Of a stretch of 22,466 nt of DNA, positions 1-6,789 are shown in pieces (the first letter of the stretch is position 1; each line of letters begins with the position of its first letter). Made by a program: the position numbers and the translations under genes. The stretch is taken from positions 1 to 22,466 of the forward strand of contig JAEZWY010000029.1 of assembly GCA_023442905.1 (NCBI GenBank), in the 5' to 3' direction. The notes under the pieces are model-generated. The model saw only the letters and a list, made by a program, of their open reading frames with translations. It made no database searches and was not told where the DNA came from. This DNA comes from Bacillota bacterium. GTDB lineage: Bacteria > Bacillota > Bacilli > Lactobacillales > Aerococcaceae.

Positions 1-817
1 GAAAGACGGTCAATATGCAGTAGCACAATTAAACATTAACAACTTGGAATGGACTCAAGCTGTTTTAGAAGCAGCCCAAGCAGAAAATTCACCAGTAATT
101 TTAGGTGTTTCTGAGGGTGCTGGTAAATACATGGGTGGCCCAGAAGTTGTTGCCGCAATGGTTAAAGCTTTAATTGAAACTATGGAAATCACTGTTCCTG
201 TTGCTTTACATTTAGACCACGGTTCATCTTTTGAGACTGCTAAACGTGCAATCGACGCTGGATACTCTTCAGTTATGATTGATGGTTCTCATCACCCAAT
301 CGATGAAAACATCGCTATGACTAAAAAAGTTGTAGAATACGCACACGAACGTGGTGCTTCTGTTGAAGGTGAAATCGGTACGGTTGGTGGTACTGAAGAC
401 GGCGTTACTGCTGGTATCAACTACGCAGATAAAGAAGAATGTAAACGTATCGTTGACGAAGCTGGTATCGACGCATTAGCTGCAGCTTTAGGTTCAGTTC
501 ATGGTCCATACTCAGGCGAACCTGTTTTAGGTTTCGATGAAATGAAAGAAATTTCTGAATACACAAACACACCATTAGTGTTACACGGTGGTTCAGGTAT
601 TCCAGAAGAGCAAATTAAAAAAGCAATCGAACGCGGTCATGCGAAAATCAACGTAAATACTGAATTACAAATCGTATTTACTGCTGCAGTTCGCGAAAAC
701 TTAAACAATGATGACAAAGTTTACGACCCACGTAAAGTTTTAGCACCAGGTAAAGCTGCGATTGTTAAAACTGCTCGTGAAACATTACGTATGTTTGGTT
801 CATCAAACAAAGCATAA
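1..817 (+). CDS. fba: Class II fructose-1,6-bisphosphate aldolase, 5' end missing
   Basis: This enzyme reversibly splits fructose-1,6-bisphosphate into dihydroxyacetone phosphate and glyceraldehyde-3-phosphate in cytosolic glycolysis; class II enzymes use a divalent metal. The reading frame is already open at base 2 and reads KDGQYAVAQLNINN, so the true start lies outside the window, roughly 14 residues upstream judged from the usual family length of about 285. Visible family marks are the metal-ligand HLDHGSS, the GEIGTVGG stretch, LGSVHGPY, the LVLHGGSGIP phosphate/metal loop and AKINVNTE near the C-terminus. The end, MFGSSNKA, matches the family's C-terminus. The TTG at 44 is internal, not the start. 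The gene is followed by an intrinsic terminator. Family assignment is essentially certain. Confidence 0.97.
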   Translation, partial: KDGQYAVAQLNINNLEWTQAVLEAAQAENSPVILGVSEGAGKYMGGPEVVAAMVKALIETMEITVPVALHLDHGSSFETAKRAIDAGYSSVMIDGSHHPIDENIAMTKKVVEYAHERGASVEGEIGTVGGTEDGVTAGINYADKEECKRIVDEAGIDALAAALGSVHGPYSGEPVLGFDEMKEISEYTNTPLVLHGGSGIPEEQIKKAIERGHAKINVNTELQIVFTAAVRENLNNDDKVYDPRKVLAPGKAAIVKTARETLRMFGSSNKA

Positions 818-859
818 TTCATTTTAGCCAGTGGATTTCCGCTTAATATATCCTTTTTC

Positions 860-892
860 GAGCAATGACCTGTTGGTTGTTGCTCTTTTTTT
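860..892 (+). terminator. Intrinsic terminator of fba
   Basis: GAGCAA at 860-865 pairs with TTGCTC at 880-885, with an inner ACC/GGT pairing, and is followed directly by a run of seven T. It lies 43 bases after the fba stop codon. Confidence 0.85.
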
Positions 893-1234
893 GTACTCGA
901 AATCTTAAAATTTGAAGTAAATAGGGCTTTTTCACACATCTTCAATTCTTTTTGCTGATTCATAGTCGATTCATGGGTTATAATGAGATAAATAGTCTTA
1001 TAACTAATTATATATATGTTAAATTTTACATAGAAGTAAAAAAACCATTAAAATTGGCGGAGATGGTAGTTATCTCATAGAGAATTAGGTATAATCAATC
1101 TTGCATTATCTATCATACAATCGGAGTATTTTGCAAAAAAAACATACTTAGTGATGGTAGATAATTATTGAATCAAACTTCAACTAAAAATAAGCATTAG
1201 ATAAAAACGAAAATGACGAATGAGGGGTTTTATA
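893..1234 (+). promoter_or_regulatory. Long murA2 upstream region with inverted repeats
   Basis: No gene is supported in this stretch. Two TATAAT hexamers occur, at 979-984 and 1090-1095, but neither has a good -35 box at normal spacing. A 12-base arm at 1105-1116 (ATTATCTATCAT) can pair with 1154-1165 (ATGGTAGATAAT, one G-U). Inside it, AGTAT (1125-1129) pairs with ATACT (1144-1148). The octamer GATGGTAG occurs at 1062-1069 and again at 1153-1160, so the middle arm has two possible partners. The murA2 ribosome site GAGGGG is at 1222-1227. A structured leader is possible but unproven. Confidence 0.4.
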
Positions 1235-2515
1235 ATGGAAAAATTTATCATCAAGGGTGGTAATCCGTTAAAGGGTGAGATTACAGTTTCAGGAGCGAAG
1301 AACAGTGCAGTCGCACTTATTCCTGCAGCGATTATGGCGGATTCACCGGTGGTAATTGAGGGCGTACCGGAAATTGATGACGTATTCGCTTTAATTGAGA
1401 TTTTGAAAGACTTTAACGTGGATGTAGCGTTTAATGAGCATGTAATGCGTATTGACCCAACAAACATGGAAAATATCCCAATGCCTGATGGTAAGATTCA
1501 AAGCTTACGTGCATCTTATTACTTCATGGGTGCTTTGTTAGGTAAATACGGTGAGGGTGTTGTTGGTTTACCAGGTGGCTGTAACTTGGGCCCTCGTCCA
1601 ATGGATTTACATTTAAAAGGCTTCGAAGCTTTAGGTGCAGAAGTTAGCAACGAATTAGGTGCAATGCATTTAACAACAAATGGAAATGGCTTAACTGGTA
1701 CTGAAATTTATCTAGATGTTGTCAGTGTGGGTGCAACCATTAATATTATGTTAGCAGCATCCCGTGCTAAAGGGACAACTGTGATTGAAAATGCAGCGCG
1801 TGAGCCTGAAATTATTGATATTGCAATGCTTTTAAATAAAATGGGTGCTAAAATTAAAGGTGTAGGTACTTCTACAATCCGTATTGAAGGTGTAGATACT
1901 ATGCATGGCGCTTCTCACCAACAAATTCCTGACCGTATTGAAGCCGGTACTTATATTGCGGCCGCTGCTGCAGTTGGCCAAGGTGTGACAGTTCACAATG
2001 TGATTGCAGAACATATCGAAAGTTTCTTAGCGAAACTACGTGAAATGGGTGTTAAAATGGATGTGAATGATGATTCTATCTATATTCATCCAAATGACGG
2101 TCAATTAAAAGTGGTAGACATTAAAACAGCTCCTTACCCTGGTTTTGCAACAGATTTACAACAACCGATTACGCCATTATTACTATCAGCAACTGGTAGT
2201 GGTAAATTAGTGGATACGATTTATCCTAAACGTGTTAAGCATGTACCTGAGTTAGTGCGTATGGGTGCAAATATTGATGAAAATAATGATCAAATTACCT
2301 TTAGTGGGCCAAACCAATTGACTGGCGCGACTGTAACGGCTTCTGATTTACGTGCAGGTGCTGGTTTAGTCATTGCTGCATTGATGGCTGAAGGTGAAAC
2401 TGAATTATATGGTGCTGGTAACATTTTACGTGGTTATGACCACATTGATGAGAAATTGTCAGCTTTAGGTGCTGATATTCAATTGGTACAATATGATTAT
2501 TCAACAGTGAACTAA
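1235..2515 (+). CDS. murA2: UDP-N-acetylglucosamine 1-carboxyvinyltransferase, MurZ/MurA2 type
   Basis: MurA transfers enolpyruvate from phosphoenolpyruvate to UDP-N-acetylglucosamine, the first committed step of peptidoglycan synthesis, in the cytosol; fosfomycin targets it. I chose ATG 1235 because GAGGGG at 1222-1227 sits 7 bases upstream; an in-frame ATG at 1220 overlaps that ribosome site. This gives 426 residues, the family's usual length. The active-site cysteine is Cys116 in GLPGGCNLGPRP. Other marks are SGAKNSAVALIP near the N-terminus, SVGATINIMLAA, IPDRIEAGT and ASDLRAGAGLVIAAL. The SGAKNSAVALIP start and the position between fba and rho resemble B. subtilis MurAB (MurZ) more than MurAA, so a second MurA paralogue is probably encoded elsewhere. 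Confidence 0.95.
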   Translation: MEKFIIKGGNPLKGEITVSGAKNSAVALIPAAIMADSPVVIEGVPEIDDVFALIEILKDFNVDVAFNEHVMRIDPTNMENIPMPDGKIQSLRASYYFMGALLGKYGEGVVGLPGGCNLGPRPMDLHLKGFEALGAEVSNELGAMHLTTNGNGLTGTEIYLDVVSVGATINIMLAASRAKGTTVIENAAREPEIIDIAMLLNKMGAKIKGVGTSTIRIEGVDTMHGASHQQIPDRIEAGTYIAAAAAVGQGVTVHNVIAEHIESFLAKLREMGVKMDVNDDSIYIHPNDGQLKVVDIKTAPYPGFATDLQQPITPLLLSATGSGKLVDTIYPKRVKHVPELVRMGANIDENNDQITFSGPNQLTGATVTASDLRAGAGLVIAALMAEGETELYGAGNILRGYDHIDEKLSALGADIQLVQYDYSTVN

Positions 2516-2527
2516 TGTTTTCACTGT
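2504..2527 (+). other. Hairpin spanning the murA2 stop codon
   Basis: ACAGTGAA at 2504-2511 and TTCACTGT at 2520-2527 form an uninterrupted 8-bp stem. The loop holds the TAA stop codon (2513-2515). No T run follows, so it is not an ordinary terminator; it may stabilise the mRNA end or be chance. Confidence 0.45.
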
Positions 2528-2542
2528 AGTGATTGCATGTGG

Positions 2543-2580
2543 GGACTGTGGCTAGTAGTGGCGCAGTCCTTTACACTTTT
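2543..2580 (+). terminator. Possible weak terminator after murA2
   Basis: GGACTG at 2543-2548 pairs with CAGTCC at 2564-2569, followed by a broken T-rich stretch. The poor T run keeps confidence moderate. Confidence 0.5.
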
Positions 2581-2626
2581 ATCTAAACGAATAGCAAGTC
2601 CTCTTTTAACACTTCTTTAGATCCAA

Positions 2627-2735
2627 CGACCAGCTAGCTGCTTTATGGCTAGTTTTATGTAAAGATTACTCAGCTTCTACGCGGTCGCCCTTTTCCAGAA
2701 ATGAATTAAATATAAATAGAAATGAAGGTTTTTTT
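2627..2735 (+). promoter_or_regulatory. rho leader with nested hairpins
   Basis: CGACC (2627-2631) can pair with GGTCG (2683-2687), enclosing CTAGC/GCTAG (2634-2638 with 2648-2652). The outer stem is followed by CCCTTTT. CAGCTAGCTG at 2631-2640 is a perfect palindrome. The rho ribosome site GAAGG is at 2724-2728. rho genes are often autoregulated through their leaders, but no specific mechanism can be read here. Confidence 0.3.
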
Positions 2736-4031
2736 ATGTCATCGAATGAGCAAGAACAAGTGAAGTTGCATAGTTTGCAGGCTATGACTTTGAAGGAGAT
2801 TTACCAGTACGCAAAGGCGTATAAGGTGCCGTATTATAGTCAAATGAATAAGAAGGAATTGATTATGGCTGTCTTGCGGGCGCAAGAGGTGAGTCAGGGC
2901 TTTATGAATGTTGAGGGTGTGCTTGATATTACGGGTTCTGATTTTGGTTTTCTTCGCTCGATTAATTATTCGCCTAGTCAGGAAGATATATATATTTCGA
3001 ATTCTCAGATTCGTCGGTTTGGTTTGCGGAATGGGGATTTGGTGTCAGGTACAGCGCGTCCGCCTAAGGCGAGTGAACGGTATCTTGGTTTAATGCATGT
3101 GTATGCGGTAAATGGTAAAGACCCGGATGAAGCTAAGGAACGGGCGCATTTTCCTGCTTTGACGCCGGTGTATCCAAATGAACAGTTGCGGTTGGAGTCA
3201 ACGCCTGGACGTTTGTCTGCCCGGATGATTGATTTGATTGCGCCAGTTGGTTTTGGTCAGCGTGGTTTGATTGTGGCGCCACCTAAGGCAGGTAAGACGG
3301 TCTTGATGAAGGAGATTGCTAACGGGATTACCGCTAATAATCCGGATGTTGAGTTGATTATGCTTTTAATTGATGAACGTCCTGAGGAAGTAACTGATTT
3401 GGAACGGTCGATTGACGGTGAAGTGGTATCATCTACTTTTGATCAACGGCCGGAAAATCATGTACGGATTGCGGAATTAGTGTTAGAACGAGCGCGACGT
3501 TTGGTGGAAGACAAACGTGATGTGGTCATTTTAATGGATTCTATTACCCGTTTAGCGCGAGCTTATAATTTGGTTGAGAAGCCTAGTGGCCGAACTTTAT
3601 CTGGTGGTATTGACCCAGCTGCCTTTTACAAGCCAAAGAAATTCTTTGGGTCAGCGCGTAATATTGAAGATGGTGGTTCTTTGACAATCCTAGCGACGGC
3701 TTTAGTGGATACAGGTTCGCGGATGGATGATATGATTTATGAGGAGTTCAAGGGTACAGGGAATGCGGAGATTCATCTATCCCGTGACCTAGCAGAGTCC
3801 CGTGTATTCCCAGCAATTGATATTCGTCGTTCATCTACGCGTAAGGAAGAGTTGTTACATGATGAAGCAACCTTGAAGGTCTTATGGAAATTACGTCAAA
3901 CGATGAAGGGCGATATGTTGGTATATACTAATGAAATGCTGAAGGAAATGAAGAAAACGGAGACGAATGACCAATTCATTGACCGGCTCGATGTCTTTTT
4001 ATCTAAGGGAAAAAACAAGGGTAAATCATAA
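2736..4031 (+). CDS. rho: Transcription termination factor Rho
   Basis: Rho is a hexameric RNA-dependent ATPase that binds C-rich nascent RNA and pulls it from RNA polymerase. The 431-residue product has an N-terminal helical Rho_N segment (about 15-52), an RNA-binding cold-shock-like fold (about 60-125, with GFLRS and DIYISNSQIRRFGL) and the ATPase domain. Walker A is APPKAGKT (181-188) and Walker B is VVILMDSITR (263-272). The SGRTLSGGIDPAA stretch (284-296) is characteristic. ATG 2736 is preceded by GAAGG at 7 bases. The first 300 coding bases are markedly G-rich and C-poor compared with fba (see findings). Its place before rpmE2 is conserved across Firmicutes. Confidence 0.98.
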   Translation: MSSNEQEQVKLHSLQAMTLKEIYQYAKAYKVPYYSQMNKKELIMAVLRAQEVSQGFMNVEGVLDITGSDFGFLRSINYSPSQEDIYISNSQIRRFGLRNGDLVSGTARPPKASERYLGLMHVYAVNGKDPDEAKERAHFPALTPVYPNEQLRLESTPGRLSARMIDLIAPVGFGQRGLIVAPPKAGKTVLMKEIANGITANNPDVELIMLLIDERPEEVTDLERSIDGEVVSSTFDQRPENHVRIAELVLERARRLVEDKRDVVILMDSITRLARAYNLVEKPSGRTLSGGIDPAAFYKPKKFFGSARNIEDGGSLTILATALVDTGSRMDDMIYEEFKGTGNAEIHLSRDLAESRVFPAIDIRRSSTRKEELLHDEATLKVLWKLRQTMKGDMLVYTNEMLKEMKKTETNDQFIDRLDVFLSKGKNKGKS

Positions 4032-4039
4032 ATATCTAC

Positions 4040-4068
4040 TTGAAAGTGATAGTGCATTATGATAGACT
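4040..4068 (+). promoter_or_regulatory. Promoter of rpmE2
   Basis: TTGAAA at 4040-4045, a 17-base spacer, then TAGACT at 4063-4068. It lies just after the rho stop and would give a leader of about 60 bases. Confidence 0.55.
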
Positions 4069-4135
4069 ACTCGTGTTATGTTAAAAATAATCTCTGGGCT
4101 GCAGAAGTTCAGGGCGAAAAGGAGAGTATGTACAA

Positions 4136-4399
4136 ATGAAACAAGAGATTCATCCAGATTACCATCCAGTAGTATTTATGGACACAAGTACAGGATACAA
4201 ATTCTTATCTGGTTCAACAGTTAATTCTGCTGAAACAGTTGAGTGGGAAGATGGCAACACTTACCCATTGATCCGTGTTGAAACTTCATCAGACTCACAC
4301 CCATTCTACACTGGACGTCAAAAATTCACACAAGCCGATGGACGTGTGGACCGTTTCAACAAAAAATACGGTTTCAAAGACGACAACGCTGCAGAATAA
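4136..4399 (+). CDS. rpmE2: 50S ribosomal protein L31 type B
   Basis: A large-subunit ribosomal protein of 87 residues. It begins MKQEIHPDYHPVVFMDTSTG and contains SDSHPFYTGRQKF and GRVDRFNKKYGF, all typical of L31. It lacks the paired CxxC zinc ligands of type A L31, so it is the zinc-independent type B form. In bacteria carrying both forms, type B is used under zinc limitation; whether a type A copy exists here cannot be seen. ATG 4136 follows AAAGGAG (4118-4124) by 11 bases. An ATG at 4128 is too close to that site and opens only three codons. The gene has its own promoter and terminator. Confidence 0.96.
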   Translation: MKQEIHPDYHPVVFMDTSTGYKFLSGSTVNSAETVEWEDGNTYPLIRVETSSDSHPFYTGRQKFTQADGRVDRFNKKYGFKDDNAAE

Positions 4400-4406
4400 T
4401 AAAAAG

Positions 4407-4454
4407 ACTGAATTTTTCAGTTTTCAGGAGTATCCATGTCGGGTACTCTTTTTT
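4407..4454 (+). terminator. Tandem terminator hairpins after rpmE2
   Basis: ACTGAA (4407-4412) pairs with TTCAGT (4416-4421) and is followed by a short T run. A second hairpin, GAGTATCC (4428-4435) with GGGTACTC (4441-4448), has one wobble pair and precedes six T. The second is the stronger. Confidence 0.85.
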
Positions 4455-4487
4455 GTGCATTTGAAATGAGTAAAATAGTCATATCAT

Positions 4488-4518
4488 TTGCCTTAGAGTG
4501 GACTCCAAGATTTAAGAT
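4488..4518 (+). promoter_or_regulatory. MerR-family-type promoter of the aldo/keto reductase
   Basis: TTGCCT (-35, 4488-4493) and TAAGAT (-10, 4513-4518) are separated by exactly 19 bases rather than 17. The spacer is filled by the dyad CTTAGAGTGGACTCCAAG (4492-4509), imperfect at one position per arm. An over-long spacer with a central dyad is the signature of promoters activated by MerR-family regulators, which twist the DNA to realign the two boxes. No merR gene is in the window, so the regulator must be encoded elsewhere. Confidence 0.75.
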
Positions 4519-4563
4519 GTATTCGTAACTTAGATATCGTTTTAAAACTAAGGAGGAAATCGA

Positions 4564-5415
4564 ATGCAAACAGTCACTTTAAATAACGGTGTTACAATGC
4601 CCCAATTAGGATTTGGTGTCTATCAAATTCCAGCCGATGAAACAGCGGAAGCCGTTTATCAAGCTATTAAAGTGGGTTACCGTTTAATCGATACAGCAAC
4701 TGCTTATGGTAATGAGAAAGAAACAGGTGAAGGTATTCAACGGGCAATTGATGAAGGCTTAGTTGAACGTGCTGATTTGTTTGTGACTTCTAAATTGTTC
4801 ATTAAACAAACGCCTGAAACGATTGCTAAAGAAACTATTGAAAATTCCTTGAAGGTAATGGGTTTAGAGTACTTAGATTTATACTTGATTCACCAACCTT
4901 ATGGCGATATTTATGGTGCTTGGCGTGCTTTAGTGGCAGCACAAAAGGCTGGTCAATTGCGTGCAATTGGGGTCTCAAACTTTAAAGCAAGTAAAATTGT
5001 AGAGTTCGCGGGCTTTAACGAGGTGAAACCGCAAGTCAATCAAATTGAAGTCAATCCTTGGTATCAACGCCAAAGCGACCTAGAATGGCATGAGAAAGTG
5101 GATGTTCAGGTAGAAGCATGGGCACCTTTTGCTGAAGGTCGTCATGGTCTATTTACGGATCCTGTTTTAACAGAAATTGGGGCTCAATACGGTAAAACAG
5201 CTGGACAAGTTGTACTGCGCTGGTTGATGGAAAAAGGTGTGGTTGCTTTAGCTAAGTCTGTTCGTCCAGAACGTATGGCAGAAAATATTGCTATCTTCGA
5301 CTTTAAATTGTCCGCTGAAGATATAGTTAAGATAGAAGCTTTAGATATGGAAGAATCTGCTTTCTTTGACCATGATGATCCTGAAACTGTTGACTGGTTA
5401 ATTGGTCGGCATTAG
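4564..5415 (+). CDS. Aldo/keto reductase (glyoxal / diketogluconate reductase-like)
   Basis: A cytosolic NAD(P)H-dependent reductase of carbonyl compounds, 283 residues, with a single TIM-barrel domain. The catalytic tetrad is visible: Asp43 (GYRLIDTA), Tyr48 (AYGNE), Lys77 (LFVTSKLF) and His110 (LYLIHQP). IGVSNF and the C-terminal cofactor-binding region with KSVRPERMAEN are typical. ATG 4564 follows AAGGAGG at 4550-4556. The family includes B. subtilis YvgN, which reduces glyoxal and methylglyoxal, and 2,5-diketo-gluconate reductases; substrate cannot be assigned from sequence. The MerR-type promoter suggests induction by reactive aldehydes or electrophiles, which is inference. Confidence 0.92.
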   Translation: MQTVTLNNGVTMPQLGFGVYQIPADETAEAVYQAIKVGYRLIDTATAYGNEKETGEGIQRAIDEGLVERADLFVTSKLFIKQTPETIAKETIENSLKVMGLEYLDLYLIHQPYGDIYGAWRALVAAQKAGQLRAIGVSNFKASKIVEFAGFNEVKPQVNQIEVNPWYQRQSDLEWHEKVDVQVEAWAPFAEGRHGLFTDPVLTEIGAQYGKTAGQVVLRWLMEKGVVALAKSVRPERMAENIAIFDFKLSAEDIVKIEALDMEESAFFDHDDPETVDWLIGRH

Positions 5416-5431
5416 TTTTGCGATTTAGGCA

Positions 5432-5460
5432 TCGACAATTTCCCTAATTTAGTGAATAAT
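5432..5460 (+). promoter_or_regulatory. Promoter of ridA
   Basis: TCGACA at 5432-5437, a 17-base spacer, then AATAAT at 5455-5460; each box differs from consensus at one base. Confidence 0.65.
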
Positions 5461-5503
5461 AGATATAGAAGATTAAAATTAAATTAGAGGAGATGTGTTA
5501 TCT

Positions 5504-5887
5504 ATGACAAAAAAAGCGATTGCAACTGAAAAGGCACCTGCAGCTTTAGGCCCATACTCTCAAGCTATTAGTGTGAATGGTACTGTATATGTATCTGGGC
5601 AATTACCAATTGATCCAGCAACAGGTGAATTTGCAGCTACTGATATTCAAGGGCAAACCCGTCAATCATTAACCAATATTCAAGCTATTTTAGCGGAAGC
5701 AGGATTGGAGATGTCTAATGTAGTAAAGACAACCGTTTTATTAGATAATATTGCTGATTTTGCGGCTATGAATGAAGTCTATGCTGAATTCTTTACAGGT
5801 GTAACGCCTGCTCGTGCAGCTTTTGAAGTTGCGGCGATTCCAAAAGGGGCGCTTGTAGAGATTGAAGCAGTTGCCGTAGAGGACTAG
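5504..5887 (+). CDS. ridA: RidA-family enamine/imine deaminase
   Basis: RidA hydrolyses reactive enamine/imine intermediates such as 2-aminoacrylate, released by pyridoxal-phosphate enzymes, before they damage other enzymes. I chose ATG 5504, giving 127 residues, because GGAG (5489-5492) is well placed for it and only two bases from an in-frame GTG at 5495. Family marks: APAALGPYSQAI near the N-terminus, YVSGQLPIDPATG, and TPARAAFEVAAIPKGALVEIEAVA. Arg104 and Glu119 match the substrate-carboxylate-binding Arg and the conserved Glu of the active site. It acts as a small trimer in known members. Cysteine synthesis genes, whose CysK forms an aminoacrylate intermediate, lie about 900 bases downstream. 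Confidence 0.95.
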   Translation: MTKKAIATEKAPAALGPYSQAISVNGTVYVSGQLPIDPATGEFAATDIQGQTRQSLTNIQAILAEAGLEMSNVVKTTVLLDNIADFAAMNEVYAEFFTGVTPARAAFEVAAIPKGALVEIEAVAVED

Positions 5888-5936
5888 TCACTAAAATCTA
5901 GCTGAAAAAATTTGAACTTTATACATATAAGATTAG

Positions 5937-5967
5937 GGTAGCTTTCCAAGCGGAGGCTACCTTTTTT
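5937..5967 (+). terminator. Terminator after ridA
   Basis: GGTAGC (5937-5942) pairs with GCTACC (5956-5961), extended inward by weaker pairs, and is followed by six T. Confidence 0.88.
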
Positions 5968-5989
5968 GATGACATGGATTTATTTTTCC

Positions 5990-6023
5990 AAAAAGAAAAC
6001 GACCTAACAAGTCTGTTAAGTCG
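5990..6023 (-). terminator. Terminator of the minus-strand acetyltransferase gene
   Basis: Read on the minus strand, CGACTTAAC (6023-6015) pairs with GTTAGGTCG (6008-6000) with one wobble pair, followed by TTTTCTTTTT. Confidence 0.8.
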
Positions 6024-6033
6024 CTGTAATGGT

Positions 6034-6498
6034 TTATAAAATATCTTCTAAAGTTGTTTTAAAAATCTGCATGCCCATTTTTTCATAGAAAGCTTTGGCC
6101 GACTCGTTAAAGGCCCAAACGTTTAAGGTGATACGACGACATCCTGTATCGGCTGCCAAGTCTTTTGTGGCTTGATAAAGTGCTTGACCTACATGTTTAC
6201 CTCGGGCATCTTGGTCAATACAGATATCATCGATGTATAAAGATTTTTCAGCCACTAGTATATTGTCTTCGGCTGTTTCTTGGAAAACACCAAACATATA
6301 GCCAAGTACACGGTTGTCTTCTACAGCGACTAGAATTGGTCGTTGTGGGTTTTCAATGATTGTTGCAACTTCATCACGGGTATACTTAGTGCCTTCTTTT
6401 AGAATGTCCGGCCGAGCTTGGTGGTGGATTAAGTTGACTTGTTCTAATAACTTTAAGATGTCTGTAATATCTTTGTTTTGTGCGAATCGAATGTCCAT
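6034..6498 (-). CDS. GNAT-family N-acetyltransferase
   Basis: A predicted acetyl-CoA-dependent acyltransferase of 154 residues with one GNAT domain. The acetyl-CoA-binding motif A reads ARGKHVGQALYQAT, preceded by the LYIDDICID strand and followed by NESAKAFYEKMGM, the usual motif B region. The start at 6498 is set by GGAGG (minus strand, 6508-6504) five bases upstream and by a promoter at 6527-6554, which leaves in-frame codons up to 6603 outside the transcript. Substrate is unknown; GNAT members acetylate small amines, antibiotics, peptides or protein N-termini. It is convergent with ridA and divergent from cysK. Confidence 0.88.
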   Translation of the reverse strand: MDIRFAQNKDITDILKLLEQVNLIHHQARPDILKEGTKYTRDEVATIIENPQRPILVAVEDNRVLGYMFGVFQETAEDNILVAEKSLYIDDICIDQDARGKHVGQALYQATKDLAADTGCRRITLNVWAFNESAKAFYEKMGMQIFKTTLEDIL

Positions 6499-6526
6499 AT
6501 ATGCCTCCAATGTATTTTGTAATTCC

Positions 6527-6554
6527 ATCATACGCCTTTGTAAATAGAATTCAA
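6527..6554 (-). promoter_or_regulatory. Promoter of the GNAT acetyltransferase gene
   Basis: On the minus strand, TTGAAT (6554-6549), a 16-base spacer and TATGAT (6532-6527). Its position supports translation start at 6498 rather than 6603. Confidence 0.6.
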
Positions 6555-6736
6555 AATGAATATGCGCATTTTTTGATAGATAAAAACAATCAAAACCCTT
6601 CAATTATTCATCATTAAAAACTGAGCAAAGCAATTGCTTATATGCAATAAAAAGGGTACCATTCGGGTAGATAGTTGACTTGTTTTCAGTTATAAAGACT
6701 TGTGGAGAACTACTGAGAAATGCAGAATAGTATAGC

Positions 6737-6765
6737 GTGAAAGCAAGTAATTAAAATATGATAAT
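6737..6765 (+). promoter_or_regulatory. Possible promoter of cysK-cysE
   Basis: GTGAAA (6737-6742), a 17-base spacer and GATAAT (6760-6765). It would leave a leader of only about 18 bases before ATG 6790. The region between 6604 and 6736 also holds a 12-base palindrome AAGCAATTGCTT (6628-6639) and a TTGACT at 6675 with no matching -10 box. No T-box or S-box motif is visible. Confidence 0.4.
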
Positions 6766-6789
6766 GGCCTGTATATGGAGGGATTTTTT

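Noticed and set aside
4128..4139. Three-codon reading frame (ATG TAC AAA TGA) overlapping the rpmE2 start
   Set aside because: Its ATG is only three bases from the ribosome site; likely chance.
6628..6639. 12-base palindrome AAGCAATTGCTT as regulator site
   Set aside because: It lies more than 100 bases from the likely cysK promoter and has no second copy in the window; too little to call an operator.
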